Shown: positions 44,757 through 54,344, numbered from the stretch's first letter. The stretch: DNA of 64,000 bases from Micrococcaceae bacterium Sec5.1 (GCA_039636795.1 CP143430.1:2418001-2482000); one strand, 5' to 3'. The notes: generated by a model not told the origin, from the letters alone. Made by a program: numbers and translations.

Positions 44757-45509
44757 ATGAAGGTTGGAATTTTGGGCGCTGGATCGATCGGCGCCACCTT
44801 GACTCGGCGCTTGAGCACCGCTGGGCACGAGGTGCGCGTGGCAAACTCGCGGGGCCCTGAATCCATCGACCCGTCCCTGTTGACCTCCGGAGCGGTGGCC
44901 GTTTCCGCTGCTGACGTGGCTATTGACGCGGACGTCTTCATCACGTCTATTCCGCTCTCGCGCACGCCCGGCATCCGGCCACTCTTAGAAGGCGCCGCAA
45001 AGAGCGCGATCGTTATCGACACATCCAATTACTATCCTGAGCGAGACGGCCGAATTGCAGTCCTCGACTACGGCAGGGCAGAAAGCTTATGGATCTCTGA
45101 GCAACTTGGTCGACCCGTCACGAAGGCCTGGAACGCCATCACTTCAGAATCGCTCGCGGATAAACCGATGAAACCGGGCACAAGCGGCCGCATTTCGATC
45201 CCTGTTGCATCTGACGACGATACGAGCCGCGCTGTGGCCATGCAACTGATTGATGAGACTGGGTTCGACGCATACGATGCGGGGCCCCTCGCAGAGTCGT
45301 GGCGATTCCAGCCGGGTTCACCGGCATACTGCACCGATCTCACTAGTGCAGAAATGTCTGACGCACTCGCCTCAGCACAAAAGAATCGGTCACCGCTGAG
45401 GAGGGATCTCGTGTGGAAGGTGATAGCGGAACGCACGGATGGGTTCAAAAGTGTCGATCCTGACTTCGGCGACTACCTCGTACGTCTGAATCGGGCCATC
45501 TATCTGTAA
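44757..45509 (+). CDS. NADPH-dependent F420 reductase-like protein
   Basis: 250 residues. Rossmann start VGILGAGSIGATLTRRLSTAGHEVRVANSRGPES, then DVFITSIPLSRTPGIRPLL, DTSNYYPERDG and QLGRPVTKAWNAI, the pattern of actinobacterial NpdG/Fno-related proteins. It is expected to move hydride between NADPH and F420, complementing fgd. The chain is slightly longer than archaeal Fno. A GGAGG site precedes the ATG at 44757; the frame upstream is rejected. An alternative is a NADP-binding reductase of other specificity. Confidence 0.8.
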   Translation: MKVGILGAGSIGATLTRRLSTAGHEVRVANSRGPESIDPSLLTSGAVAVSAADVAIDADVFITSIPLSRTPGIRPLLEGAAKSAIVIDTSNYYPERDGRIAVLDYGRAESLWISEQLGRPVTKAWNAITSESLADKPMKPGTSGRISIPVASDDDTSRAVAMQLIDETGFDAYDAGPLAESWRFQPGSPAYCTDLTSAEMSDALASAQKNRSPLRRDLVWKVIAERTDGFKSVDPDFGDYLVRLNRAIYL

Positions 45510-45549
45510 GCTCGCGTGATCCAAGTCATGTCGATACATCAACGCCGGA

Positions 45550-46000
45550 TACGAGCGGTAGCAGGAACCGTTATCGGTCAGGACCGTTGACAGTGATCCC
45601 GTGGGACTCGAAGTAGGCGTTGGCGCGTTCCCAGAAGCCGTGTCCCGGTGTCCTATTTCTCATCGGTGAGGATCTCGGAGTAGGCGAGCGCGGGAATGGT
45701 CTTCGAGGAACCGGAGAGGACCCTGTGGACCGCGAAGGGATGGATGCCGGTAACGGGCCTCCCACCGCGCGGCGGTCGTGACGGATACCTGGGAACGTTC
45801 AGTTGCCCGCCGCATAGGCCAATTGCGACGATGCATCTGGCAAGGCCGAGCCGTCCACCGGCGCCAGGAGCGGGTTAGTACGGGACATTGAAGACCTCCT
45901 TGTGGTTCGGACTCTGGACAAGCCCCACTCCACTCGGAGGTCTTCTTCTTGTCACCTAATCAGGTCGCATGGTCCTAACGTCCGTGGGCAAGATATCAAG
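45550..46000 (-). pseudogene. IS481-family transposase relic
   Basis: Minus strand from about 45885: MSRTNPLLAP, GRLGLARCIV, VHRVLSGSSKTIPALAYSEI, FWERANAYFESHGITV, then in another frame VLTDNGSCYR. These are the IS481 N-terminus, HTH linker and DDE first strands with internal deletions and a frameshift. The promoter-side segment 45862-45960 recurs at 63338-63440. Confidence 0.65.
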
Positions 46001-46340
46001 ACGATATGGATTGGGAAGGAATCGGGGACCCTTGTCGGTTCCCGGACCCTTTTGAAGGCCAGTATCGCCACCTATGACCCGAGCGCTCCGATCCAAGGAG
46101 GGGCGTCCTCCGTTGTTGCTTTGGTGCACTCCGAATCCTTTGCCGGCGTGATGGCTCTACTAGGAGTGCCCGCAAGGATATTCCTGGAGGGCCACCATCG
46201 ATGCAGGAGAGGCGCAGCGTGGTAGCTGCATTGGCCTAAGGGTCGGATCGCCCAGGTCTCTGCCCCGACGCGATATGGCTGCTGACCTTGATGGCTGCGG
46301 CGCTCTCTAATACGCGGAGGTTTTCTATGAGTCCACGTGA
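46000..46340. other. Unassigned stretch before operon 2
   Basis: About 340 bp. One plus-strand frame reads SVVALVHSESFAGVMALLGV and looks protein-like, but I cannot place it. No intact gene. Confidence 0.3.
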
Positions 46341-46341
46341 T

Positions 46342-46378
46342 CGGTATCGCATTCAGGACCGTCGTGGTATCGTATTCA
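46342..46378. promoter_or_regulatory. Tandem LacI-type operators, operon 2
   Basis: CGGTATCGCATTCA at 46342-46355 and TGGTATCGTATTCA at 46365-46378, spaced 23 bp. The second starts the 1.26-kb duplication; the first differs in sequence context from its counterpart at 24242, so it was not part of the copied block. Confidence 0.65.
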
Positions 46379-47626
46379 TAAGTTTGTTGGATGGTGTGGT
46401 TGTCTGGTTTTTTTGGGAGCCACGCACGATTGGGTTAAGTCGAGGTGGAGTCTTGTCAGCAAGGACGGAAGAGATGTTGAACGTGCCTTCGGAAGCGGTT
46501 GATGTTCGCGTGGACAAGTGGTCAACGCCGGTTTTGAATGATGAGAATCGGTTGAAGTTGGCCACGTTCGCTACCAATATGCGCGGGAGTGTGACGCTTG
46601 CCAATGTAGAGGGCAAGGTCCTGGGCAGTTGGGAGGAGAGCCTTCGGTTGGCGCAGCATGCTGACCGGATCGGGTTTGACGCGGTGATCCCGGTGCAGCG
46701 GTGGCGCGGGTTTGGTGGGCAGTTCAATTTGTCGGACCGCTCTTTTGAGCCGTTCACATGGGCCACTGCGTTGTTGGCGCGAACGGAGCGGATCCAGGCG
46801 TTTGCCACGGTTCAGGTTCCCGTGATCCACCCCATGATGGCGGCCAAGATGGCAGTGACTGCCGATCATGTGTCGGGGGGCCGGTTCGGGATCAACGTTG
46901 TGGCGGGGTGGTTCCCGGAGGAGTTCGCAATGTTCGGCCTTACCCAGCGGGAGCACCAGGCCCGGTACGCCTACGCTGATGAGTGGACGACTCTGCTCAA
47001 ACGCCTGTGGACCGGGGACTCCCCGGTGGATTTCGATGGTGAGTACATCAAGGCTGTTGACGCGTTCTCGGACCCGCACCCGTTGCAGGACCCCTACCCG
47101 GTGATTATGAATGCGGGCACCAGCGGCCCCGGCCGTGAGTTCGCTGCCACCCATAGTGATCTCATCTTCGCGTCCCTGCAGGACATGGCGACCGCGCAGC
47201 GTCAAATCGCCGAGATCAAGCAGCAAGCGTTGAGCTCCCACGGTCGCCAGGTGCGTGTCTTCGGGCGGGTGCACATCGTGTGTCGGCCGACCGAGCAGGA
47301 AGCTCAGCAGTACTTCCGCTGGGTGCACCGGGACAACGCTGATGTTGCCGCGATCGAGAAGTTGCTTGCGGGGGTTAGCGCCAATTCGGACAGTTTCGAC
47401 GTTGATCCGGAAGAGCACGCCAAGACAATCGAGCGACTCGCTGCCGGCCGTGGCGCCATGACGATTGTTGGTACCCCTGAGCAGGTGGTCGCATCCCTGC
47501 TGGAGCTGACCAACGCCGGACTCGACGGAGTGGCCATCTCCTGGGTCGACTACGACGAGGGACTCCAGCAGATGGAAGACGACATCCTGCCCCTCATGAT
47601 CCAAGCCGGCCTCCGCAGCTAAACAC
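46365..47626 (+). repeat. 1.26-kb duplication, copy 2
   Basis: Matches 24262-25521 from the operator to just past the LLM stop; flanks differ on both sides. Confidence 0.85.
46453..47622 (+). CDS. RutA-like LLM flavin monooxygenase, copy 2
   Basis: 389 residues from the TTG, apparently identical to the product of 24348-25517; the same start choice applies. Here it heads a different set of genes (PEP-mutase-like, monooxygenase, SDR, acyl-CoA dehydrogenase, cyclase, SDR). Identity at the DNA level across the whole gene implies recent duplication or gene conversion. Keeping both copies expressed from the same operator suggests dosage or independent promoter use. Confidence 0.85.
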   Translation: MSARTEEMLNVPSEAVDVRVDKWSTPVLNDENRLKLATFATNMRGSVTLANVEGKVLGSWEESLRLAQHADRIGFDAVIPVQRWRGFGGQFNLSDRSFEPFTWATALLARTERIQAFATVQVPVIHPMMAAKMAVTADHVSGGRFGINVVAGWFPEEFAMFGLTQREHQARYAYADEWTTLLKRLWTGDSPVDFDGEYIKAVDAFSDPHPLQDPYPVIMNAGTSGPGREFAATHSDLIFASLQDMATAQRQIAEIKQQALSSHGRQVRVFGRVHIVCRPTEQEAQQYFRWVHRDNADVAAIEKLLAGVSANSDSFDVDPEEHAKTIERLAAGRGAMTIVGTPEQVVASLLELTNAGLDGVAISWVDYDEGLQQMEDDILPLMIQAGLRS

Positions 47627-47733
47627 ATGAGCCGTTTGGACCTGCAGCACCGCTGCGGCGTGGATGCTCGGAACACCCCGAAACCAGACTCAGGTAGTAC
47701 AACAAGCCTGCGCTCTATAGAGAGGAACACCTA

Positions 47734-48666
47734 ATGCCATTGAGCGGTACAACAAGGAGGCCAGGGTCGGCCGCCGCTCGCTTGCGTGAACTGATCGCGG
47801 GTGATGGGATGATTCATATTCCTGGGGTTCATGACCCCTTTTCGGCGCGGGTAGCCCAGGATCTAGGATTTGGCGCGGTGACCATCGGCGGAGGGGTCAC
47901 CGTATCGGTGGCATACCATGCGATTCCTGACATGACCATGATCTCCACCCGCGACATCATCGATGTGGCCCGGGGCATCACGCGGGCAATTGACATTCCG
48001 CTCATCGTCGATTTCGACGACGGGGGAGGTAACCCACTCCAGGTACGTCAGGCGCTGCAGATGGCGGAAGCTGCCGGTATTGCCGGCGTCATGATCGAGG
48101 ATACAAACTTCGCCTACCCCAAGCACACGCCCCCCAAAGAGCTGGGGAACGTCATGCAGTTCGACGACAACCACCACCTGACACGCGATGCGGCTGTTCA
48201 ACGCGTACGCGCCGCGGTCGAGGCGCGCAGGGATCCAAACACGGTCATCGTGGCAAGGACTGATAGTGCCCTGATATCGAAGGACGAGGCTCTGTTGCGC
48301 ATGCGGTTATTCGCTGAGGCTGGGGCTGACGTGATCAAGCCAACGCATTTCGAATGGAAGGATGCTGCAGAAGCAGTAGAGGCATCATCCGGAGTGCCGG
48401 TGATGATGGTACCCATCCGATTCGGTAGTGCAACCCGCGAAGAGCGTGAATTCGCGCTTCAAAGCGGTGTAAAAATTCTGCTGGACCCGGTTCCTGTCTC
48501 CTATGCAATATACGAGGCAGCTATCAAGACGCTCACGGAACTAAAGCAAACTGGCATGGTGGACGCGGATTATTCAGGCACTGCCAAGACCGTTCAAGAG
48601 ACAATCCGCTACCGTGAATGGGGCGAACTCGCGATGCGATATCAAGCGTCGGGTGCGGCGTCATGA
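47734..48666 (+). CDS. PEP mutase/methylisocitrate lyase family protein
   Basis: 310 residues. IPGVHDPFSARVAQDLGFGAVTIGGG (family VxGxxDxxSA), DIPLIVDFDDGGGNPLQ (catalytic metal-binding Asp region), GIAGVMIEDTNFAYPKH (the loop that has K(R)CGH in true lyases) and VIVARTDSAL. The KRCGH lyase motif is not present, which argues against a true (methyl)isocitrate lyase; oxaloacetate decarboxylase, carboxy-PEP mutase-like or another C-C lyase is possible. AGAGAGGA ribosome site. Second gene of operon 2. Confidence 0.8.
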   Translation: MPLSGTTRRPGSAAARLRELIAGDGMIHIPGVHDPFSARVAQDLGFGAVTIGGGVTVSVAYHAIPDMTMISTRDIIDVARGITRAIDIPLIVDFDDGGGNPLQVRQALQMAEAAGIAGVMIEDTNFAYPKHTPPKELGNVMQFDDNHHLTRDAAVQRVRAAVEARRDPNTVIVARTDSALISKDEALLRMRLFAEAGADVIKPTHFEWKDAAEAVEASSGVPVMMVPIRFGSATREEREFALQSGVKILLDPVPVSYAIYEAAIKTLTELKQTGMVDADYSGTAKTVQETIRYREWGELAMRYQASGAAS

Positions 48667-48838
48667 TTGCATTGCCGACGGCGCTCAAATTTAGACCACT
48701 GGCATTGACTGTGCTGTCACTCGGCTTGGGGACTCCTCGCGACTCCCGTTACCGTATGCCTAAGCTGGCCCCGACAGCAAACGACTACTCTTGCACCCGA
48801 TCACGACTCGAAAATCTCGCCCTACGGAGGTCAACATT

Positions 48839-50080
48839 ATGGAGTCAGTAATTGACGCCTCGATCTGTGACACTAATCACACGTCAGAAGAAGCGCAGAG
48901 GTGGGTTGACGTAGCACGTTCGCTGGCGCCGCTCGTAGAGTCTGAAGTCGCGCAAGCCGACCAGGACAAGGTCATCACGTCAAAGGTCGTTCAGGCGTGG
49001 AAGGACGCCGGCCTGTATGGCGTGTTGCTGCCAAAACACCTCGGAGGCGCGGGTGTGGACGCCGTTACGTATATTCAGATCGCGGAGGAGATCTCGCGCC
49101 AGGACGCCTCTGCTGGTTGGGTTTACGGTAACCATCAGACAGGCACCCTGTTCATTGGGATGCTTCTGCCGGCTGAAGCACTGCGGGAGCTCATTGGCCC
49201 AAACGCAGACGGCGTCGCCTGCGGCTCGGGTGCACCACAAGGACCCTTCGGCACTGCAAAGCCCGTGGAGGATGGCTATCTTGTCAAAGCACCTCCGAGG
49301 TTTTTCGGATCCGGCTCGCAGCACGCGACGCGAGTGGTCAGCCGGGTAGCTCTGCTCGACGAGAACGACGAGATGCTCATCGGTGATGACGGGGAGCCCA
49401 AAGTCGTCTTCATTTGGGTGGACCCTGAGCACGTCGAGTGGAAGCACGATTGGGACCCGTCTGGTCTCGCCGGATCAGGCTCAGGGTCCTATCTAGTGAA
49501 GGAACACGTCATCGAGGAAAAGTGGATGGCAATCCACGACGGCACGGACTTTCCTAACGACCCTGTGTTCGCCCAGGGGTTTACATCGGTCACGACACTG
49601 CACCACGTCGGTACGGGGCTAGGACTAGCGAAGCGAGCCATCGAGGAGATGGCGAAGTCCGCTCACGGACGCCGTCGCGGAGTGGTACCTTCCCTGGACA
49701 ACTATCCGCTCTTTCAGGCCGAGTTTGTTCGCGTTGCTTCGCTGTACCAAGCGTCGCGCGCATTCATTCTGGACTCCTACAAGAACCTCTGGAAGGCGGC
49801 GGCGGAGCATCGTTTGAGTGAACTGCACATTGCGCTTATCGAGCAAGCAGCACTGCACCTCTACCGGTCGCTTGACGACATCATTGCAACCGCATCGCTG
49901 TGGGCGGGGTCAGATGTCATTGCGAAGGATGGTATTTTCGCTCGCCTTAATGCAAACGCACGGGTCGCGATGAGCCACCTGCTGGTAGGTCCGCAACACG
50001 CCGTTCAGATCGCGCCCGCGTTGCTGGACAACTGGCAAAGTAACTCTCGGCCCGTTCAAGGGAACAGTAATCATGAGTGA
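48839..50080 (+). CDS. Acyl-CoA dehydrogenase-fold flavin monooxygenase
   Basis: 413 residues. The fold is acyl-CoA dehydrogenase-like (helical N-terminus, QAWKDAGLYGVLLPKHLGGAGVD, GWVYGN) but lacks the catalytic Glu motif. It has the C-terminal Acyl-CoA_dh_2 type domain (HHVGTGLGLAKRAIEEM, ANARVAMSHLLVGPQHAV) seen in HsaA, DszC and other FMNH2-using group D monooxygenases. It needs a flavin reductase; the one at 29.1 kb is the only intact candidate in the window. GGAGG precedes the ATG at 48839. Confidence 0.8.
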   Translation: MESVIDASICDTNHTSEEAQRWVDVARSLAPLVESEVAQADQDKVITSKVVQAWKDAGLYGVLLPKHLGGAGVDAVTYIQIAEEISRQDASAGWVYGNHQTGTLFIGMLLPAEALRELIGPNADGVACGSGAPQGPFGTAKPVEDGYLVKAPPRFFGSGSQHATRVVSRVALLDENDEMLIGDDGEPKVVFIWVDPEHVEWKHDWDPSGLAGSGSGSYLVKEHVIEEKWMAIHDGTDFPNDPVFAQGFTSVTTLHHVGTGLGLAKRAIEEMAKSAHGRRRGVVPSLDNYPLFQAEFVRVASLYQASRAFILDSYKNLWKAAAEHRLSELHIALIEQAALHLYRSLDDIIATASLWAGSDVIAKDGIFARLNANARVAMSHLLVGPQHAVQIAPALLDNWQSNSRPVQGNSNHE

Positions 50081-50314
50081 TTCGCTGAGCACGCTCGCCG
50101 TATTACAGAGCAATGTCGGCAGGGCGAAGGTCATCATCGAATGACCTTCCCGCTAAGAACGAAGGGCAGCGTCGTCGGAGACGTTCGAACTGTGGGTGCA
50201 GGCGAGGGACGCCGCCCCATCGTCGCCCAAATCGCGTCCCGCGAAGGCTGACCGCGAACGCGACGAGCTTGACGAGCAGCGCGAACACCAAGAATCCGAT
50301 CAGGAGTAGATGCA

Positions 50315-51067
50315 GTGGTTGACAGGCTCAAAGATAAGGTCGTAGTGATCACGGGCGCTGGGTCAGGAATTGGCCTCGCCGCGGCGAGACGATTTCACGT
50401 GGAGGGCGCACGGCTCGTATTGGCTGGTAGGAGTGAGGCCGTCCAGGTTGCAGCGGATGAGCTTGGTGTCCGAGCCGTAGGCGTTCGCGCTGATGTTTCG
50501 CGCGCTACAGACGTTCAACGCATCATCGATCTCGCAGTTTCCGAGTACGGTGGCCTTGACATACTCTGTAACGTCGCAGGAGCAGATCCAAGGTCGAAGA
50601 TGTCCTTTGAGGACGAGACCGATGGTGACTTCGACCTCATGGTCAGCGTAAATCTCCGGGGTGTCTTTAACACGATGAGGGCTGCGATACCGTTTCTGCT
50701 CGCGCGAGGTGGCGGTTCGATCGTCAACGTTGCCTCGAGTGCTGCGCTGATAGCGTCCCCGTACTTGTCGACCTATAGTGCGGCGAAGGCGGGCGTGCTC
50801 GGACTGACTCGAACCGTAGCGGTCGAGTACGCGAGCCAGGGAATTCGAGCCAATACCGTTTGTCCGGGGCCCATACAAACTCCGATGCTGGACAGAGGAA
50901 GGGCAAATAATCCGGTGGCTGCGGACTACATCAAAGAGAAGATTCCGATGGGGCGGATCGGAAGGGCCGACGAGGTCGCAGATGCCATGCTCTACCTTGC
51001 CAGTGATGAATCCTCATACGTCACGGGGGTTGCACTTCCGGTTGAAGGTGGCCAGACGGCTAAATAA
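50315..51067 (+). CDS. SDR family oxidoreductase
   Basis: 250 residues, FabG-like: VVITGAGSGIGLAAARRFHVEGARLVLAGR, NVAGADP, NVASSAALIASPYLSTYSAAKAG (Ser and Tyr-Lys) and CPGPIQTPM. GTG start with CAGGAG upstream. NAD(P)-dependent 3-oxoacyl or hydroxy-compound dehydrogenase in operon 2. The 235-bp gap before it holds a 23-codon ATGAGTGAT frame overlapping the previous stop that looks like a truncated gene start. Confidence 0.87.
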   Translation: MVDRLKDKVVVITGAGSGIGLAAARRFHVEGARLVLAGRSEAVQVAADELGVRAVGVRADVSRATDVQRIIDLAVSEYGGLDILCNVAGADPRSKMSFEDETDGDFDLMVSVNLRGVFNTMRAAIPFLLARGGGSIVNVASSAALIASPYLSTYSAAKAGVLGLTRTVAVEYASQGIRANTVCPGPIQTPMLDRGRANNPVAADYIKEKIPMGRIGRADEVADAMLYLASDESSYVTGVALPVEGGQTAK

Positions 51068-51136
51068 ACGGGTTGGGATCGACTCGCGCTTCCAAACTGG
51101 GAATGCAGGATGTTTGTGCTCGCCACGCAGCTTGAT

Positions 51137-51150
51137 TGACATCATATTCA
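51137..51150. promoter_or_regulatory. LacI-type operator copy, internal to operon 2
   Basis: TGACATCATATTCA, three changes from TGGTATCGTATTCA. It lies about 125 bp before the acyl-CoA dehydrogenase start and suggests a second promoter for the last three genes. Confidence 0.45.
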
Positions 51151-51275
51151 ACCGTTAGGTCGACGGCGGTCGCACGGCTCAGTCACAGAGCGACGGATCG
51201 TCTAAGGTCAGCTACCCGTCACGCCTTCATGAGTAGGTGCGACAATTTTTTGCTTCTAGAAAGGGAAATATAGGA

Positions 51276-52442
51276 ATGTTCGGCCTGAGCGAGGACCAAG
51301 TAGACCTTATCGCCGCCAGTCGTACTTTGGCGCTCGACACGTTTAAAGCGAAAGCTATGCAGTGGCACCGTACTAAGGAGTACCCCGCCGAGAACATCGC
51401 CGCTCTGCGAGATGCGGGGCTGCTTGGGCTTTGCGCACCAAAAGCGGTCGGCGGCGGCGGGCGCTCTGAGTTTGACGCGCTGTTGGTGCTCGATGCGATC
51501 GGCAGCGTGTGCCCGACTACAGCTGCAGCCATGAATGTGTTCGACGTCGGTCCACTGAGCATCCTCACCAAACATGGGAGTGCGGCCCAGCAGGAGAAAT
51601 ACATCCCCAGAATGTTGAATGGTGAGCTCCGCCTTTCGATCGCACTGACCGAACCTGACGCAGGCTCAGAACTGACGGGTTTGAAGACAAGCGGTCGAGT
51701 TCAGGGCTCCGAGGTCCTCCTTAACGGAGTCAAGGTTTTCTCTGCCGGAGCCAATGCGGCTGATGTTTTTCTGGTCTATGTCCGCTTTGGCCCGAAGCTG
51801 AGCGACATTGGGGCGGTAATTGTTGAGAAAGGGTCGCCTGGCCTGGTCACGGGACCCACCAGAACCTTTATGTCTGGCTCAACGTGGGCGGAACTGCGAT
51901 TCGAGAACTGTCGGGTCCCGGCGGAGAACATTCTGCCTTTGGAGAACGGATTCAAGGACCTCATCCTGACTTACAACATGGAACGCCTTGGAGCCGTTGC
52001 CAAGAGTCTCGGAATTGCCGAGTGTGCAAGGACTCGTGCGCAGGAGTATGTCGTAAGTCGCCACCAATTCGGCGGACCCCTGTGGGACCAGCAGGGACTG
52101 AGGTGGAAATTCGCCGACATGGAAATGCGAATTGAGTCAGCGCGGCTGCTCATGATGAAAGCCGCCGCCAATGCCGTTGACGGCAACCCTTCGCGCATCG
52201 AGTCGAGCATGGCCAAGCTCGCCGCTAGTGAGGCGGCTTCTTTCGTCTGTGATGAGGCAATCCAAGTGTGTGGGGGTACGGGATTCGACGAGGAAAGTGG
52301 TCTGCCCTGGCTCTACGGACTTGCCCGCAGTTACCGGATCGCCGGCGGGGCGTCGGAGCTTCATCGAAACATGATCGCAAAGGATCAGCTGGCGTCGAGC
52401 TGGACTTTCAAAGACCGGGCACCTAGCGAGGTCGGGGCCTAG
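51276..52442 (+). CDS. Acyl-CoA dehydrogenase, base in IVD-like position
   Basis: 388 residues. LSEDQVDLIAASRTLA, DAGLLGLCAPKAVGGGG, ALTEPDAGSELTGLKT and VSRHQFGGPLWDQQG are standard. The C-terminal motif where MCAD has YEGTSE reads RIAGGASELHR, so the usual Glu is Gly. A Glu is present in YNMERLGAVAKSLGIAE, the place used by isovaleryl-CoA and long-chain dehydrogenases. A branched or bulky acyl-CoA substrate is therefore likely. The ATG at 51276 follows AAAGGGAAATATAGG. Confidence 0.87.
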   Translation: MFGLSEDQVDLIAASRTLALDTFKAKAMQWHRTKEYPAENIAALRDAGLLGLCAPKAVGGGGRSEFDALLVLDAIGSVCPTTAAAMNVFDVGPLSILTKHGSAAQQEKYIPRMLNGELRLSIALTEPDAGSELTGLKTSGRVQGSEVLLNGVKVFSAGANAADVFLVYVRFGPKLSDIGAVIVEKGSPGLVTGPTRTFMSGSTWAELRFENCRVPAENILPLENGFKDLILTYNMERLGAVAKSLGIAECARTRAQEYVVSRHQFGGPLWDQQGLRWKFADMEMRIESARLLMMKAAANAVDGNPSRIESSMAKLAASEAASFVCDEAIQVCGGTGFDEESGLPWLYGLARSYRIAGGASELHRNMIAKDQLASSWTFKDRAPSEVGA

Positions 52443-52577
52443 ACACATGTGGCCATCGTGCACAGGAACGGTTCAGACCCTGATGTCGGTAAACGACTTC
52501 AAAATTTGATGCTCTTTCGCCGCATGTCACCACTAGGGAAGTTGAGAACGGCAGCCAAGAGAGGAATGAGTTACGAC

Positions 52578-53543
52578 ATGAGCAGCGAAAGACCGGACCT
52601 TCCGGACTATGACGAGCTACCAAAAACCGACTTCGGCATCGGAGCATCATGGGGGCTATTCGGGCCATCCGACGAGGACGGACTGCTGAACCTGCACGGT
52701 CCGGCGACAACTCTTCAAGCCGCCCAATCGATTGTCAGCGGTGAAGTCATCCGGCTCGATGCGCCGCTCGACTTTTTTGACCCCCCCCTGTACGGGCGGC
52801 CGCGTTACACGAGGCATACCGTGGTCACGGAGAATGGCAGCGTTGACGAATCGTACTCGGCCCTCAACCCGCAGTCGAGCAGCCAATGGGACGCACTCAG
52901 CCATGTAGCAGCGTACCCGGGCGTCTATTACAACGGGGCAACACTCGATGAAGTCCTGGAGGGTCGTAACTCGATCGCCGGTTGGGCTCGGCGAGGAATC
53001 GTCGGGCGAGGTGTACTTCTTGACCTCCAGAGGGACGCGGAGCTCAACGGGGAACCATACGACCCAGCAACCCCGCACGCATTCTCCGTCGCGGATCTTG
53101 AGAGCGCGCGGCAACGAGCAGGAGTGGAGTTCATTCCCGGGGACATTATCCTATTGCGCACCGGGTTTGCCGCTTGGTACGCAAGCTTGAAGCCGGACGA
53201 GCGTCAGCATGTTTCGGATCGCGCGAATATGGTGGCGGCAGGACTCGAACACACGGAGGAGATGGCGCGATATCTCTGGAATATCCACTGCAGTGCAGTT
53301 GTGAGTGACACACCCTGCGTTGAGGTTTTTCCGATGGGGAACTCGAGCCCGGAGTCACCGTTCGGCATACTTCACCGAGCCTTGCTCGGTCACTTCGGAA
53401 TGGCAATCGGCGAGCTTTGGTGGCTCGAGGAGTTGGCCGCACGAAGCCACGACGACGGCCGAGCGACGTGCATGCTGGTGAGCGCTCCGCTGTACGCCCC
53501 CGGCGGCGCTGGCTCCACCGCAAACGCACTTGCGATCCGTTAG
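52578..53543 (+). CDS. Cyclase family (kynurenine-formamidase-like) metal hydrolase
   Basis: About 321 residues. It matches the longer cyclase-family proteins: FGPSDEDGLLNLHGPATTLQA, SSSQWDALSHVAAYPGVYYNG (metal-binding Asp/His motif, replacing HxGTHxDxPxH), RGIVGRGVLLDLQRDAE, FIPGDIILLRTGFAAWY and the late HRALLGHFGMAIGELW. These hydrolyse C-N or C-C (ring-opening) bonds with Mn or Zn. The start could be 52566, 52578 or further upstream; AGAGGA favours the 52566-52578 pair. Confidence 0.8.
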   Translation: MSSERPDLPDYDELPKTDFGIGASWGLFGPSDEDGLLNLHGPATTLQAAQSIVSGEVIRLDAPLDFFDPPLYGRPRYTRHTVVTENGSVDESYSALNPQSSSQWDALSHVAAYPGVYYNGATLDEVLEGRNSIAGWARRGIVGRGVLLDLQRDAELNGEPYDPATPHAFSVADLESARQRAGVEFIPGDIILLRTGFAAWYASLKPDERQHVSDRANMVAAGLEHTEEMARYLWNIHCSAVVSDTPCVEVFPMGNSSPESPFGILHRALLGHFGMAIGELWWLEELAARSHDDGRATCMLVSAPLYAPGGAGSTANALAIR

Positions 53544-53612
53544 CAATGCAAACGTCCAAGCAGTGCACAACAGTCATAGAAATAATGCAAACCTATCCCC
53601 GAGGAGATTAGC

Positions 53613-54344
53613 GTGACCCTTTCGTTTGACTTTCGAGGCAAGACCGCCGTCGTCACTGGGGCCGCGCGCGGCATCGGATATGAAATCGCCCGACTGCTTA
53701 CTGAGGGCGGCGCAACCGTGTACATTGCCGACTTCGACCCCGAGGAGACAGCTATTGCTGCAGAGCGTCTGGGGGCGCGTTCGCTCGTAGTCGATGTGTC
53801 TTCCCCCTCAGTCGGTGAGGTCATCGATCAGGTCGTTGAGGAGGCTGGCTCGCTGGAAATCCTGGTCAACAACGCTGGCATTCTTCGTGACGGGGTGCTG
53901 TGGAAGATGACCGATGACGAATGGCACAGCGTGCTGGACGTCCACCTCACCGGCACTTTCCGTCTCACACGCGCGGCCGTGACGCCGATGCGCGCACAGG
54001 GCTTCGGGCGGATAGTGAACGTCACCTCTTATTCGGGCATGCACGGAAACTTCGGCCAAGCCAACTATGCAGCTGCGAAGGCAGGGATCATTGGATTCAC
54101 CAAGACCGCGGCGAAGGAACTCGCTAGCTTCGGGATCACTGTCAACGCGATCTCACCCAATGCGCAGACCAGAATGATCTCGTCTATCCCCGAAGCGAGG
54201 CTTACGGAACTTACCGAGATGATCCCAATCCGGCGGTTTGCGGACCCGCACGAGATCGCCACCGGAGTCGGCTTCCTCGCTTCAGAGGAGGCCGCTTACA
54301 TTACAGGCGTCGTGCTGCCAATCGACGGGGGAGTATCCATGTAG
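53613..54344 (+). CDS. SDR family oxidoreductase, FabG-like
   Basis: 243 residues. AVVTGAARGIGYEIARLLTEGGA, LVNNAGILRD, NVTSYSGMHGNFGQANYAAAKAG and NAISPNAQTRM. GTG start after GAGGAG. Close in pattern to acetoacetyl-CoA reductases and MaoC-linked 3-hydroxyacyl-CoA dehydrogenases. Last gene of operon 2. Confidence 0.88.
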   Translation: MTLSFDFRGKTAVVTGAARGIGYEIARLLTEGGATVYIADFDPEETAIAAERLGARSLVVDVSSPSVGEVIDQVVEEAGSLEILVNNAGILRDGVLWKMTDDEWHSVLDVHLTGTFRLTRAAVTPMRAQGFGRIVNVTSYSGMHGNFGQANYAAAKAGIIGFTKTAAKELASFGITVNAISPNAQTRMISSIPEARLTELTEMIPIRRFADPHEIATGVGFLASEEAAYITGVVLPIDGGVSM

